From positions 1 through 32,971 of the forward strand of contig JAHREJ010000049.1 of assembly GCA_021733645.1 (NCBI GenBank): a stretch of DNA of 32,971 bases, written 5' to 3'. The stretch comes from Bacillus subtilis subsp. subtilis. Lineage in GTDB: Bacteria; Pseudomonadota; Gammaproteobacteria; Xanthomonadales; Xanthomonadaceae. This document shows positions 16,783 to 25,179 of the stretch, one piece after another; the stretch's first letter is position 1; every line of letters starts with the position of its first letter. Below the pieces are notes generated by a model. It made no database searches. It had not been told where the DNA came from and saw only the letters and a program-made list of their open reading frames with translations. Made by a program: the position numbers and the translations under genes.

Positions 16783-17061
16783 TTACTGCCCCGCGCTGGC
16801 GGCCTTGGCCTTCTTCCACGCCGCTTCGAACTCGGTCGCGGTGATCCCATCGTCCGAATCCAGGTCGAACCAGGACAGTGGCTGGTCGGCCAGCACGAAG
16901 CGTTCGTCGCTCTGGCCATGCTTGTCGGCCCAGGTAATCACGCTGCGGTACATCTCCACCTGCCGCACGATCACATCGCCCACCGCCTCGAGGTAGACAT
17001 TGCCCTGGCCAAGGTCGGACTCGGCCCAGTGCTTGAAGTACTGTTTTTGGGTGCTGCTCAT
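16783..17061 (-). CDS. Small EF-hand-like cytoplasmic protein
   Basis: 92 residues, no signal peptide. The C-terminal part contains FDLDSDDGITATEFEAAW. This fits a 12-residue calcium-binding EF-hand loop with Asp at positions 1, 3 and 5, Ile at 8 and Glu at 12, though position 6 is Asp instead of the usual Gly. The N-terminal part (YFKHWAESDLGQGNVYLEAV...) is helical and unrecognised. A TATATT box stands about 40 nt upstream of the start. It is convergent with the LytTR gene. Function unknown; calcium binding is an inference from one motif. Confidence 0.75.
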   Translation of the reverse strand: MSSTQKQYFKHWAESDLGQGNVYLEAVGDVIVRQVEMYRSVITWADKHGQSDERFVLADQPLSWFDLDSDDGITATEFEAAWKKAKAASAGQ

Positions 17062-17106
17062 GGTAGGGGTCCGGATCTGGCAGAAAATGGGGGTGGGGAA
17101 TATACC

Positions 17107-17487
17107 TCAGCGTCGCCGTGACGTCGCTCGCGGCTGCAGCGCGTCCAACGCGCCGGCATTGCGCCGCGCCCAGTCGTAGATCAGCTCGATCGGCTCCACC
17201 AGCTGCACGCCCAGCGGGGTCAGCGTGTAGTCCACCGACGGCGGCACGGTCGCATGTTCGGTGCGCAGCACCATACCGGCGCTCTCCATCTCGCGCAGGG
17301 TCTGGACCAGCATCTTCCTGGAGATGGCCGGCAGGCTTCGATGCAGCGCATTGCTGCGCGCGGCGCCGTGGTGGCGCACCGCCAGGGTGTGCAGCACCAT
17401 CGAGGTCCACTTGGTACTGAACAGCTCCAGCACCCGCCGGGGCGCACAGTCTTCGCGCCATTCCTGTTCCGCACTGCCGGTTTTCAT
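17107..17487 (-). CDS. HxlR-family winged-helix transcriptional regulator
   Basis: 126 residues from the ATG at 17487 (a GTG directly before it is possible). It has the HxlR order: an N-terminal conserved cysteine (EDCAPRRVLELFSTKW, Cys14), the core helices (WTSMVLHTLAVRHHG...), the recognition region RSLPAISRKMLVQTLREMESAGMV, then the wing ending VDYTLTPLGVQL. Relatives such as YodB and HypR sense quinones, aldehydes or disulfide stress through this cysteine. The gene is divergent from a PRISE-type reductase, the usual arrangement for a regulator controlling a detoxifying enzyme. An operator-like repeat overlaps its start region. Confidence 0.92.
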   Translation of the reverse strand: MKTGSAEQEWREDCAPRRVLELFSTKWTSMVLHTLAVRHHGAARSNALHRSLPAISRKMLVQTLREMESAGMVLRTEHATVPPSVDYTLTPLGVQLVEPIELIYDWARRNAGALDALQPRATSRRR

Positions 17488-17491
17488 CACC

Positions 17492-17506
17492 TGGTTACCA
17501 TTTGGT
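17492..17506. promoter_or_regulatory. Alternating TGGT/ACCA/TGGT operator-like repeat
   Basis: TGGTTACCATTTGGT contains two overlapping perfect dyads: TGGT-T-ACCA and ACCA-TT-TGGT. It lies directly upstream of the HxlR start, in the intergenic region shared with the reductase gene, where an autoregulatory binding site is expected. Confidence 0.5.
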
Positions 17507-17573
17507 GCCTTCTTTCGAGGCGGGCGCGCCTATCCTACTGTGTGGGCCTGGAACGCAATGAAAAGGCAGCCAC

Positions 17574-18638
17574 GTGACGAACAAAGCACTTGTCGTGGGC
17601 GCAACCGGCATCGTCGGCAGCGCATTGATCACCCAGTTGAAGGAGGCCGGTTGGGAGGTGCACGGCCTGGCCCGACGCCCCGCCGCCCTGCCCGCCGGCG
17701 TGCACGGCGTGGCAGCGGACCTGCAGGACGCGCAGGCCACGCGGCGGGCACTGGCGGGGCTGGCGCCCACCCATGTCTTCATCACCACCTGGTCGCGGCA
17801 GGCCACTGAAGCCGAGAACATCCGGGTCAACGCGGGCATGGTGCGTCACCTGCTCGATGCAGTACGACCGGCCGGTTCGGTGCGGCACGTGGCACTGGTA
17901 ACCGGACTGAAACACTATCTCGGGCCGTTCGAGGCCTACGCCCAGGGCGACCTGCCACAGACCCCGTTCCGCGAGGAGCAGCCACGGCTGGCGGTGGAGA
18001 ACTTCTACTACGCCCAGGAAGACGAAGTATTCGCCGCCGCCGCGCGCGATGGCTTCGCGTGGAGCGTGCACCGCCCGCATACGGTGATCGGTTCGGCGGT
18101 GGGCAATGCCATGAACATGGGCACCACCCTGGCGGTGTACGCCACGCTGTGCAAAGCCGGCGGACGCCCCTTCTACTTCCCCGGTTCGGCCGCACAGTGG
18201 AACGGGCTCACCGACATGACCGATGCCAACCTGTTGGCGCGTCACCTGCTGTGGGCCACGCAGACCCCGGCCGCCGCCAACCAGGCCTTCAACGTGGTCA
18301 ACGGCGATGTGTTCCGGTGGCGCTGGATGTGGGAACGGATTGCAGGCTGGTTCGCGCTGGAGCCGGCACCCTTCAACGGCGAGGTGCGACCATTGCAGCA
18401 GCAGATGGCCCACGATGCCCCGCGCTGGACGGCTTTGGCGGCCAGGCACCACCTGGCCGAGCCGGACATCCACCGGCTGATTTCGCCGTGGCACACCGAT
18501 GCCGACCTGGGCCGGCCGGTGGAAGTCATCACCGACATGGCCCGCAGCCGGCGGCTGGGCTTCCTGGATTACCAGCCCAGCGACGAGGCGTTCTTCGCGC
18601 TGTTCGCACGACTGCGCGCGCAGCGGCTGATCCGGTAG
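17574..18638 (+). CDS. PRISE-type NAD(P)H-dependent SDR (progesterone 5-beta-reductase-like)
   Basis: 354 residues from a GTG with AAGG 7 nt upstream. An N-terminal Rossmann motif KALVVGATGIVGSAL starts the protein. Two signatures are specific for the PRISE group of extended SDRs: VTGLKHYLGPF and VENFYYAQED, which carries the catalytic Tyr. Such enzymes reduce activated C=C bonds of enones; the bacterial substrates are mostly unknown. Other segments (WSVHRPHTVIGSAVGNAMNMGTTLAVYA; FNVVNGDVFRW) also fit the family. The divergent HxlR gene suggests induction by electrophiles. Confidence 0.88.
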   Translation: MTNKALVVGATGIVGSALITQLKEAGWEVHGLARRPAALPAGVHGVAADLQDAQATRRALAGLAPTHVFITTWSRQATEAENIRVNAGMVRHLLDAVRPAGSVRHVALVTGLKHYLGPFEAYAQGDLPQTPFREEQPRLAVENFYYAQEDEVFAAAARDGFAWSVHRPHTVIGSAVGNAMNMGTTLAVYATLCKAGGRPFYFPGSAAQWNGLTDMTDANLLARHLLWATQTPAAANQAFNVVNGDVFRWRWMWERIAGWFALEPAPFNGEVRPLQQQMAHDAPRWTALAARHHLAEPDIHRLISPWHTDADLGRPVEVITDMARSRRLGFLDYQPSDEAFFALFARLRAQRLIR

Positions 18639-18752
18639 CCCTGGCCGGCCCGCGCAACAAACGCCGGTTGCCCCGGTCGGATTACCTTCGACACTGGGGC
18701 CGTGCGGCGGTGAACGGCTAGGCTGCGGCATCCGCCCGCCGGGCCCTTCAAG

Positions 18753-20078
18753 ATGCCGCCTCCCGTGATCCGTGCCTGGAAAGTTTCTTCGTTGCTCCTC
18801 GCGGCGCTGCCGCTGAACGCGTTTGCGGCCGAGCAGTGGATCGTGACGACCGACCTGTGGGGCAACCACAACTACCAGACCCTGCAGTGGGAGGTGCAGG
18901 GAACGCAGGTGACCGGCACGCTCGATGGCGACCCGGTCAGCGGCACGCGCAGTGGGCGCGACGTGCGCTTCACCGCCACCGGCAACGATGGTCAGGTCTA
19001 CCATTTCAACGGCCGCATGGACGCTGCACGCATGCAGGGCCAGAGCGACCAGCCGGACACCAACAACCGCAGCGTGCGTGCCCAGCACGCGTTCAGCGCA
19101 TGGCGCGTGCCGGTGCGCAGCGGCACCGCGCCGCAACGGCATGTGTTCACCCCATCGGACTATTCCAACACCTTCAGCGCCGATCGCGCGCCGGTGCTGG
19201 TGATCCATCCGGGCGATTGGGTACGGACCAGGACACTCGATTCGGGTGGCGTGGACGAACACGGCATCACCCGCGCCCTGTTCGGCAACCCGCAGGTGGG
19301 GCCATTCTTCGTGGTCGGTGCCGAGCCCGGCGACACCCTGGCGATCACGCTGACTTCGCTCAAGCTCAACCGTGACTACGCCGACAGCCTGGACGGGCTG
19401 GTAGGCCGGCTGAAGACCCCGCGGGTGGCCGCCGAAGCCAGCGGACTCGGCAAGCCGGTGCGCTGGACGCTGGATCGCACCCGCGGTGTGGCGCGGCCCG
19501 CCGAGGCCAGCGGCGCGCTGAAACACTTCGAAGTGCCGGTGAAGCCGATGCTGGGCGGGCTGGCGGTAGCCCCCGGCTTCGGCTACCCGGCGTTTTCCAC
19601 CGGTGATACCGACACCTTCGGCGGCAACATGGATTTCAATGCCGTGGTTGAAGGCAACACCGTTTACCTGCCGGTGCAGCAACCCGGCGCGCTGCTGTAC
19701 CTGGGCGATGGGCATGCCTTGCAGGGCGATGGCGAAACCACTCAATGGGCGCTGGAAACCTCGCTCGACGTGGAGGTGCGGGTGGCGCTGGTGAAACGCC
19801 AGTCCATTGCCACCCCGCGTGTCGAATCGCCCACCCAGATCATGACGCTGGGCCAGGCCGGTTCCAGCGACGACGCGCTGCGCCTGGCCACCGCCGGGAT
19901 GCTGCAGTGGTTGCGCCAGGCCTACGGTCTGACGCTGTCCGAAGCGACCCAGGTGCTCGGGGTGGCGGTGCAGTACCACGTAGCCAATCTGGCCGGCCGC
20001 AGCGTCGGCGTCGCCGCCAAACTGGACAAGGCCGTGTTGGCGACCCTGCCGCCTGCGACGCCAGCCAAAGGCGACTAG
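18753..20078 (+). CDS. Exported acetamidase/formamidase-family protein
   Basis: 441 residues. The signal peptide ends at about residue 25 (NAFAA/EQW). A small beta-rich N-terminal domain of some 80 residues (WNHNYQTLQWEVQGTQVTGTLDGD-like region, split by linker) precedes the FmdA/AmdA-like domain: HPGDWVRTRTLDSGG, the GPFFVVGAEPGDTLAITL motif, a central FGYPAFSTGDTDTFGGNMD, the typical YLPVQQPGALLYLGDGHALQGDGE and the C-terminal helices. The family hydrolyses short amides to acid and ammonia; here it would act in the periplasm. The ribosome site is weak, so the exact start is uncertain. Confidence 0.88.
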   Translation: MPPPVIRAWKVSSLLLAALPLNAFAAEQWIVTTDLWGNHNYQTLQWEVQGTQVTGTLDGDPVSGTRSGRDVRFTATGNDGQVYHFNGRMDAARMQGQSDQPDTNNRSVRAQHAFSAWRVPVRSGTAPQRHVFTPSDYSNTFSADRAPVLVIHPGDWVRTRTLDSGGVDEHGITRALFGNPQVGPFFVVGAEPGDTLAITLTSLKLNRDYADSLDGLVGRLKTPRVAAEASGLGKPVRWTLDRTRGVARPAEASGALKHFEVPVKPMLGGLAVAPGFGYPAFSTGDTDTFGGNMDFNAVVEGNTVYLPVQQPGALLYLGDGHALQGDGETTQWALETSLDVEVRVALVKRQSIATPRVESPTQIMTLGQAGSSDDALRLATAGMLQWLRQAYGLTLSEATQVLGVAVQYHVANLAGRSVGVAAKLDKAVLATLPPATPAKGD

Positions 20079-20211
20079 ACAAGGGGTGCAGGGGGATGCG
20101 GCCAAGGACCGGCACGGCGCTGCGGGTCACGCAATTGGGGCCGAAGGCACGGTACAACGGCCTGCCTGGTGGGCATCCGGCGCGCGATGGCGTCTCGGAT
20201 GCAGGCACGGC

Positions 20212-20439
20212 CTACTTGAAACCCCGCACCTGGGCAGCCTGGATCCACGCCCTGTCCACGGGGCCGTTGAAGCCGACCACGGCATCCACCCCGCACTGCG
20301 GACAACACGCCGTCTGGTCGCCGTCGCACCATTCACGGACGGTGGCCGGCGAGAATTCGGATAAGCACGCATAGCAAGCCGCCACCTCGCTGGCGAGCAG
20401 GTGTTTGCGGTGCGTGCTCGATTCGCAGGTTCGTGCCAT
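20212..20439 (-). CDS. Small cytoplasmic zinc-ribbon-like protein
   Basis: 75 residues from the ATG at 20439, which has AAGG just upstream; an upstream in-frame start at 20475 is less likely. The sequence has cysteines in AACYACLSEFSP and a second pair in TACCPQCGVDAVVGF, forming a CxxC...CPxCG zinc-ribbon pattern known from small uncharacterised bacterial proteins. No signal peptide. Convergent with the acetamidase-like gene. Function unknown. Confidence 0.75.
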   Translation of the reverse strand: MARTCESSTHRKHLLASEVAACYACLSEFSPATVREWCDGDQTACCPQCGVDAVVGFNGPVDRAWIQAAQVRGFK

Positions 20440-20474
20440 TGCCTTGTGCCGTTGACTGCACCTCACCCGTGCCA

Positions 20475-20708
20475 CTACGCCAGAATCGCGCGGAACACCG
20501 CAAAGACGATCAGCGCAACAGCCACCCAGAACAGCAGACCGACCGCCGTGCAGGCGGTGTCCGAAGGGGCCTTCTTCGGCCGCAGCCAGCTCAGGATCCG
20601 GTAGCCGGTTCCCTGCAGGAAGGTCTCGATGAAGAGCTCGAAGAACAGCCAGGCAATGAAGCGCAACAGCCCTCCCAGCACCCCACCGGCGATCTCATCG
20701 ATCGGCAT
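20475..20708 (-). CDS. Small membrane protein
   Basis: 77 residues with two hydrophobic stretches: LGGLLRFIAWLFFELFIETFL near the N-terminus and VGLLFWVAVALIVFAVFRAIL at the C-terminus, joined by a basic loop (LRPKKAPSD). The ATG lies inside the end of the upstream gene (14-nt overlap), so the two are cotranslated. No family recognised; probably an inner-membrane protein. Confidence 0.7.
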   Translation of the reverse strand: MPIDEIAGGVLGGLLRFIAWLFFELFIETFLQGTGYRILSWLRPKKAPSDTACTAVGLLFWVAVALIVFAVFRAILA

Positions 20709-21282
20709 GGGCGCTCGCTTCCATTGGCGTTGCGGGGCCCGCGGCCGAACCGGCCCGTGCGCGACGCAGCCCCCAGGAGACAGCGCGCCACACCACCTGT
20801 CGGCTGACAGTGGCGATCAGCATCGGCACACAGGCAATCAGCGCCGGCAGCACCGCGCCGAACACGAAGGTCATGCCCAGCACAAACCCGAACAGATACT
20901 CTGCCCGGTAAACCGGCAGCACCACACTGGCCACCACGATTGCCAGCATGACCTGCGTGGCGGCCGCCTCGCCGTGGGTGACAAAGGCCACCGAAAGCGC
21001 GGCGCCAGCGCCCAGCGCGCCCAGGAATCCGGCCAGCGCGGGCAGCGCGCAACCCGGACGGGCGCGGGTTCGACGGGCAACGCCCCAGCCGGCCAATGCA
21101 CCAAGCATTGGCAGCACCAGCAAGCCCCACGCGTTGGAGATGGCCGGCAGGCTGGCATCGTTGAGCAGGTGGTGGCGCTGGATGCCGCCGTGGCCGTGTT
21201 CCCAGCCCAGGTGCATCAAGGCGGCGGCCATGCCCAGCATGAGGGCGCCTGGCAGCAGCCAGCGTGAATCGAGGATCGTCAT
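20695..21282 (-). CDS. Polytopic inner-membrane protein of unknown function
   Basis: 195 residues with about five hydrophobic segments, including WLLPGALMLGMAAALMHLGW, AWGLLVLPMLGALAGWG, the Gly/Ala-rich LPALAGFLGALGAGAALSVAF, VMLAIVVASVVLP and LFGFVLGMTFVFGAVLPALIACV. The segment HLGWEHGHGGIQRHH is histidine-rich. The ATG has AGGA 7 nt upstream. It overlaps the next small membrane protein by 14 nt. No family assigned. Confidence 0.75.
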   Translation of the reverse strand: MTILDSRWLLPGALMLGMAAALMHLGWEHGHGGIQRHHLLNDASLPAISNAWGLLVLPMLGALAGWGVARRTRARPGCALPALAGFLGALGAGAALSVAFVTHGEAAATQVMLAIVVASVVLPVYRAEYLFGFVLGMTFVFGAVLPALIACVPMLIATVSRQVVWRAVSWGLRRARAGSAAGPATPMEASAHADR

Positions 21283-21725
21283 CGTCAGGTCCTTTGGTAG
21301 TGATCCAGATGCTGATGGCCGAGCATAGGAACCGCGTGCCGGGCAGGCAATGTGTCGGGCGGCATGATGACCAACGGCGGCCTGCGCCGCGCCGGTTCTG
21401 CACGGCCCAACATCAACCCGCCCCGGCGCTGCGCGCGTTGCGGATCGCCTGGACCAGCGAATAAATTGTCCCGCCCTGCCCGGCTCGCCCCCGTTGCCAC
21501 GTTTCCCTGCCCCCGTCTGGTCTTCGCGCCGTTGGCCAGGAAGCGGCAGTCAAATGACGCCGACGCAACATCCCCGTCCGTTTCGATCGTTACAAAGCGC
21601 TCATGACGCGTTCGATTGCCTGGGCGTCATCGGCCACGTTCCGCGCCGCTTTGACGGGTGCGCAGGCAGGCAGCCCAAACACGAAGCCCAGCAACGGCGC
21701 CTTCCCTTCACGCACAGACCTCCCC
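21283..21725. other. Intergenic region without a recognised gene
   Basis: 443 bases. Short frames on both strands lack ribosome sites and family signals. Codon signature is inconsistent, although one rightward frame ending at 21464 (ALRALRIAWTSE then stop) has GC-rich third positions at its end and could be a gene remnant. The right part is less GC-rich. No clear terminator or promoter was found. Confidence 0.4.
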
Positions 21726-23717
21726 TCATCGTGCCGATCCATCCACATACGGCCGCGACTGCAGCATCAACACTTCATCGCCCACCACGGCCCACTCGAT
21801 ATCCTGGTCCACACCGCCCAGCGCCTGCCTGGTGCTGGCCCCCACCTTGGCCAGCCGCGCGATGAGCGCATCGGTCAGCACCTGGCGAGAGCCGGTGATC
21901 GGCACCTCGCGCACGCCACCGCCCGCACTGGCCACCAGCTGCGAGTCCTCCGCCGACCGGCTCAGTACCTGCACCGCCTTGGACCAGGTCGAATACATCA
22001 CCTGTTCGGCCTGGCGCTTGCCTTCCACCACGCGGATGCCCAGCCCACGCTTGGCCGAGATGTAGGTGATGTGGCGGCGGGTGGCATCGAAGGGGTCACG
22101 GGTGATCATCACGCCCGAACTGTCCGACGGCGCGGCCACCTGTACCAGCACCGCCATCGCCACCGCATCCTGCCGCAGCCCCGCCGCGGTGCGTGCTTCG
22201 TACGCTTCGAAATTGAACACCGACGCCCACACCGTCTGTACGGCCTTCGCCACGGCGTCGGTACGGGTCACATTAGGCACGGTGGTATACAACCCGGCCC
22301 CACTGAAACCGGGCAGATCCTCGGAATTGGACGAGCTGCGCACGAACACCCCTGCACCCTGCAGCTGACCCCGCCACTGCGTGTCCAATGCGCGAATGAA
22401 GGCCGGATCGGGCGCGGCGTTGCTGATCTGCGCGCGCAGGGTTTCCAGTACGTCACGGCGCACGTTCGCGTCGGTACTGAAGCCGGGGCGACGCTGCAGG
22501 TCCTGCAGGCGCTGTGGAATCTGCAGCCGTTGCATCATCGCCTGGTAGTGCGAAAACGGGACGCAGAAGCCATCGGGCACGCGCGCGGCCGGTGGCAGCG
22601 CGGCTTTCAGGGTACCCAGGTTGGCTGCCTTGACGCCGCAGTAGGTGCTGTCGCGTGCGCGCAGTGCCGCCAAGGGCTTGAGCGCCACCACGGTCAGGTC
22701 CGGGCGTGGCAGGTTGCCCGCCACCGGGCGCACCGCCGCAGACGACGGCGTCCGTGCAGGGCGCGTCAGCAGCGTCACCTGGTAGTTGTTGTGGCTGACC
22801 TCCAGTGCCACCCAGCGCCCGTCGTACGCGCGCAGAACGGTCTGCGCATCGCGCACGTAGGCATTGGGAATGCCCCAGCCCTTGGCCAGCAGGTTGACGT
22901 GGGACAGCAGCGTGGACGGACGCTGCGTCACCAACCCGGCCACCGGTGCCAGCGCGATGGGCACTTCATCCAGCACCGGGATGTCGCGCGGCGACAGGGT
23001 GCGCAGCTGTGCCTCCGAGCGCACGATCCGCAGCCGTCCCTCGGTGCGGCCCGTGTTCAATGGCAGGAATGGCTGCTCGCGCAGCAGGGCTTCCTGGCTG
23101 ATGTAAGCCAGCTTCATGCCGCTGGCCAGCCGTTCGTGCTGGGTGGAGTTGGTCTTGAAACGGATGGGATCAACGAAGGACGCCCGCAGTGCCGTGTCGG
23201 TCTGCCGCAGCAGGTCCGCAGTAAGCGTGTCACCTTCCCAGAACTCGTAGGTATAGCCGGGTAGATTCCGCTGCCAGCTCAGGGTGCCGAACAGGAACCG
23301 CCGCTGGGGATCGCGGTACTGCGCGTTGAGCGTGGCCTTGTCCAGGGAACGCACCAGCCGCTGGCGACGAACGAAATTCTCATGCAGCTCGAAGCGCGGC
23401 GTATTGATGTAGTACACGCGTGCCGCATCCTGCCGGTCGATCACGAAGATCAGGTGCGGTATCTCCAGCGCGGTGCCCGGGTTGTAGACACGGGCAAGCT
23501 GCATGAACTGCGCGCGGTTGTCGATGCGCGCCAGGGCATCGGGCCCTGTCGCCGGTTGTGCCGCGTTGGTGCCGTTGCCCTGGCGGTACTCGTAGGGCGA
23601 GGGCTTGCGCGCGGTCTGCGCCAGTGCGGGCGCGCTGCACCACAGCAGCAGCGTGAGCGTGGCGACCCAGCGCAACAGATGCGGGCGCCAGGCAAGGGGC
23701 GTGCAGGCTCGGTCCAT
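21726..23717 (-). CDS. Exported PEP/pyruvate-binding (PPDK N-terminal-like) ATP-grasp protein
   Basis: 663 residues. The N-terminus has a signal peptide (LLRWVATLTLLLWCSAPALAQ), cleavage near residue 34. Residues 260-290 resemble the phosphohistidine swivel domain, with STLLSHVNLLAKGWGIPNAYV matching the T/S-H-AAIVARELGIPAV pattern (His273). The C-terminal half is the PPDK/PEP-synthase ATP-binding domain: GVKAANLGTLKAALP..VPDGFCVPFSHY, the nucleotide motif VFVRSSSNSEDLPGFSGAGLY, VAMAVLVQ, GVMITRDPF and the end DIEWAVVGDEVLMLQSRPY. PEP synthases place the swivel after the ATP domain; here the order is reversed and the PEP-binding TIM barrel is missing. How an ATP-using fold would work outside the cytoplasm is unclear. 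The ribosome site is weak. Confidence 0.88.
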   Translation of the reverse strand: MDRACTPLAWRPHLLRWVATLTLLLWCSAPALAQTARKPSPYEYRQGNGTNAAQPATGPDALARIDNRAQFMQLARVYNPGTALEIPHLIFVIDRQDAARVYYINTPRFELHENFVRRQRLVRSLDKATLNAQYRDPQRRFLFGTLSWQRNLPGYTYEFWEGDTLTADLLRQTDTALRASFVDPIRFKTNSTQHERLASGMKLAYISQEALLREQPFLPLNTGRTEGRLRIVRSEAQLRTLSPRDIPVLDEVPIALAPVAGLVTQRPSTLLSHVNLLAKGWGIPNAYVRDAQTVLRAYDGRWVALEVSHNNYQVTLLTRPARTPSSAAVRPVAGNLPRPDLTVVALKPLAALRARDSTYCGVKAANLGTLKAALPPAARVPDGFCVPFSHYQAMMQRLQIPQRLQDLQRRPGFSTDANVRRDVLETLRAQISNAAPDPAFIRALDTQWRGQLQGAGVFVRSSSNSEDLPGFSGAGLYTTVPNVTRTDAVAKAVQTVWASVFNFEAYEARTAAGLRQDAVAMAVLVQVAAPSDSSGVMITRDPFDATRRHITYISAKRGLGIRVVEGKRQAEQVMYSTWSKAVQVLSRSAEDSQLVASAGGGVREVPITGSRQVLTDALIARLAKVGASTRQALGGVDQDIEWAVVGDEVLMLQSRPYVDGSAR

Positions 23718-23801
23718 GATGCCGGTGCGGGAGTTGAAGTGGGTGGATCATAAGCCAGCCCGCGCCGCAGCGCCCGCGGCGATCGCTGTCTGGCCGGGGC
23801 C

Positions 23802-24890
23802 TCAGCGCAGTACGCGCTCGGCGTCCACCAGCTGCACGTCGTGCATCAGGTGCAGGTAGGCCTCGTAGTAGCCCTTGTGCGATGCGCCCACGATGGCCAG
23901 CATGCGCGTCCCCGGCGCCTGGCCCAGCACGTCGCGGAGGTTGGCTACCATGCGCAGGTTGCGGGTTTCCCAGTAGCCCACGTAGTTGCGCCCGAAGCCC
24001 TGCGGCGAGGGCTCCACCAAAGCAGCGCCGAAATCACTGTGGTAAACCTGCAGCGCAACACCCGGCGCGTTGTAGGCGCGGTAAAGCGCCAGCATGCCGT
24101 CGGGCTTGCCCAGGTTGGCGAACAATGCCGTGTCCGCATCGCTGCGGGCCTGGGTGTACGGGTTGTCCCAGGCCTTGGTGATCGCCTCGCCAGCGGCCTT
24201 TTCCAGCGCGTCTGGCGTGGTCGAATCGGCGGTATGGTCGTCCACCGCCCAGACCCGCTCCAGGCCCAGGCGCGCGGCAAGCGTGGCAGCCACCAGTACC
24301 GATTCATTACGCCGCTGCAGGCGCTTTTCCAGGGAGGCCACCAGTGCGTCGGTCAGGCTGTCGGCGGCAATGCGCTGCGGCTTCGGCAGGCGCAGCCATT
24401 GCACAAGCGCGGAATGGGGCTCGCCAGCGGCCAGCCATACCGCAGCCAGCCGCCGCCGCTGTGCGGCACTGGGCGTGGCCGGCCAGGCCGCCAGCAGCTG
24501 CTCGGCTTCGGCGTTGGCCGCCGGCACGTCCAGCCCGGTGGCCATCTGCGCCGGACCGGTATCAACGCAGTAGCTGCTGATGCTGTCTGCGTAACGGAAG
24601 GGATAACGACGCATGGCGTCGCACTGCAGCCCCGACACCGCTTCCACGGCGATGGCATCGGGCTTCCAGGCCGCCAGCCGACCCAGCAAGGGCTCCAGCT
24701 GCGCCGGCGCGAAGGTGTCCGGCAGCGCCGACAGGTGGGGCGAGCCCAACACCAGTACCTGGTTGGGCTGGCCCGCCGGCGGGCCCTTCAACTGCGCCGG
24801 GTTGAAGCTGGGCTGATAGCCCGCATCGGCGGCCAGCGCACTGGCGCTGCACAGTCCCAGGATGAACATACTGCCGATGCGTCCGATCAT
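23802..24890 (-). CDS. Exported DUF5694-like protein
   Basis: 362 residues from the ATG at 24890, which has AGGGAGG 5 nt upstream; a TTG codon five residues earlier is rejected. The signal peptide ends near residue 20 (ASALA/ADAG). The mature part has QVLVLGSPHLSALPDTF near the N-terminus, WKPDAIAVEAVSG, a helical centre, and RMLAIVGASHKGYYEAYL near the C-terminus. These match the DUF5694/TraB-like pattern of conserved histidine and glutamate residues thought to bind metal. The function of the family is unknown. The same direction as, and 85 nt ahead of, the PEP/pyruvate-binding gene suggests one transcript. Confidence 0.82.
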   Translation of the reverse strand: MIGRIGSMFILGLCSASALAADAGYQPSFNPAQLKGPPAGQPNQVLVLGSPHLSALPDTFAPAQLEPLLGRLAAWKPDAIAVEAVSGLQCDAMRRYPFRYADSISSYCVDTGPAQMATGLDVPAANAEAEQLLAAWPATPSAAQRRRLAAVWLAAGEPHSALVQWLRLPKPQRIAADSLTDALVASLEKRLQRRNESVLVAATLAARLGLERVWAVDDHTADSTTPDALEKAAGEAITKAWDNPYTQARSDADTALFANLGKPDGMLALYRAYNAPGVALQVYHSDFGAALVEPSPQGFGRNYVGYWETRNLRMVANLRDVLGQAPGTRMLAIVGASHKGYYEAYLHLMHDVQLVDAERVLR

Positions 24891-25179
24891 GCCGCCTCCC
24901 TGCAATGGCCGATGCCCTGCCTGTGGGCGATGCTGATGGATATCCCGGGCGCGCGAAACCCCCGTTGGTCATGGCAACCCTTGCGTCGGTTGCCGCATCG
25001 GCGCCCGTCCCCTCCCCCGGGAATCCGGGACGGTCGTCGTATCGCGGGCGCCCAGGATCACGCGACGTCGGGCGGCCATCCAGGTCACAGCAGAACCAGT
25101 GACTTCCGAGCCACGCTGGAGCCCGCACGGCCGTGCACGCTTGCCCGGTTCGCCACTGCTTGATACGCCAGAGGACACG
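24891..25179. other. Intergenic region left of the decayed hydrolase gene
   Basis: About 290 bases without a recognised gene. Frame 1 on the plus strand is open from about 24937 into the hydrolase remnant. Its residues do not resemble the N-terminal half of that family, and the Ser-x-x-Lys catalytic motif is absent. Probably unrelated or strongly decayed sequence. Confidence 0.4.

Noticed and set aside
17535..20105. An 856-codon minus-strand frame spanning two genes
   Set aside because: It runs opposite both the PRISE reductase and the acetamidase-like gene, each with clear family motifs, so it is an antisense artefact.
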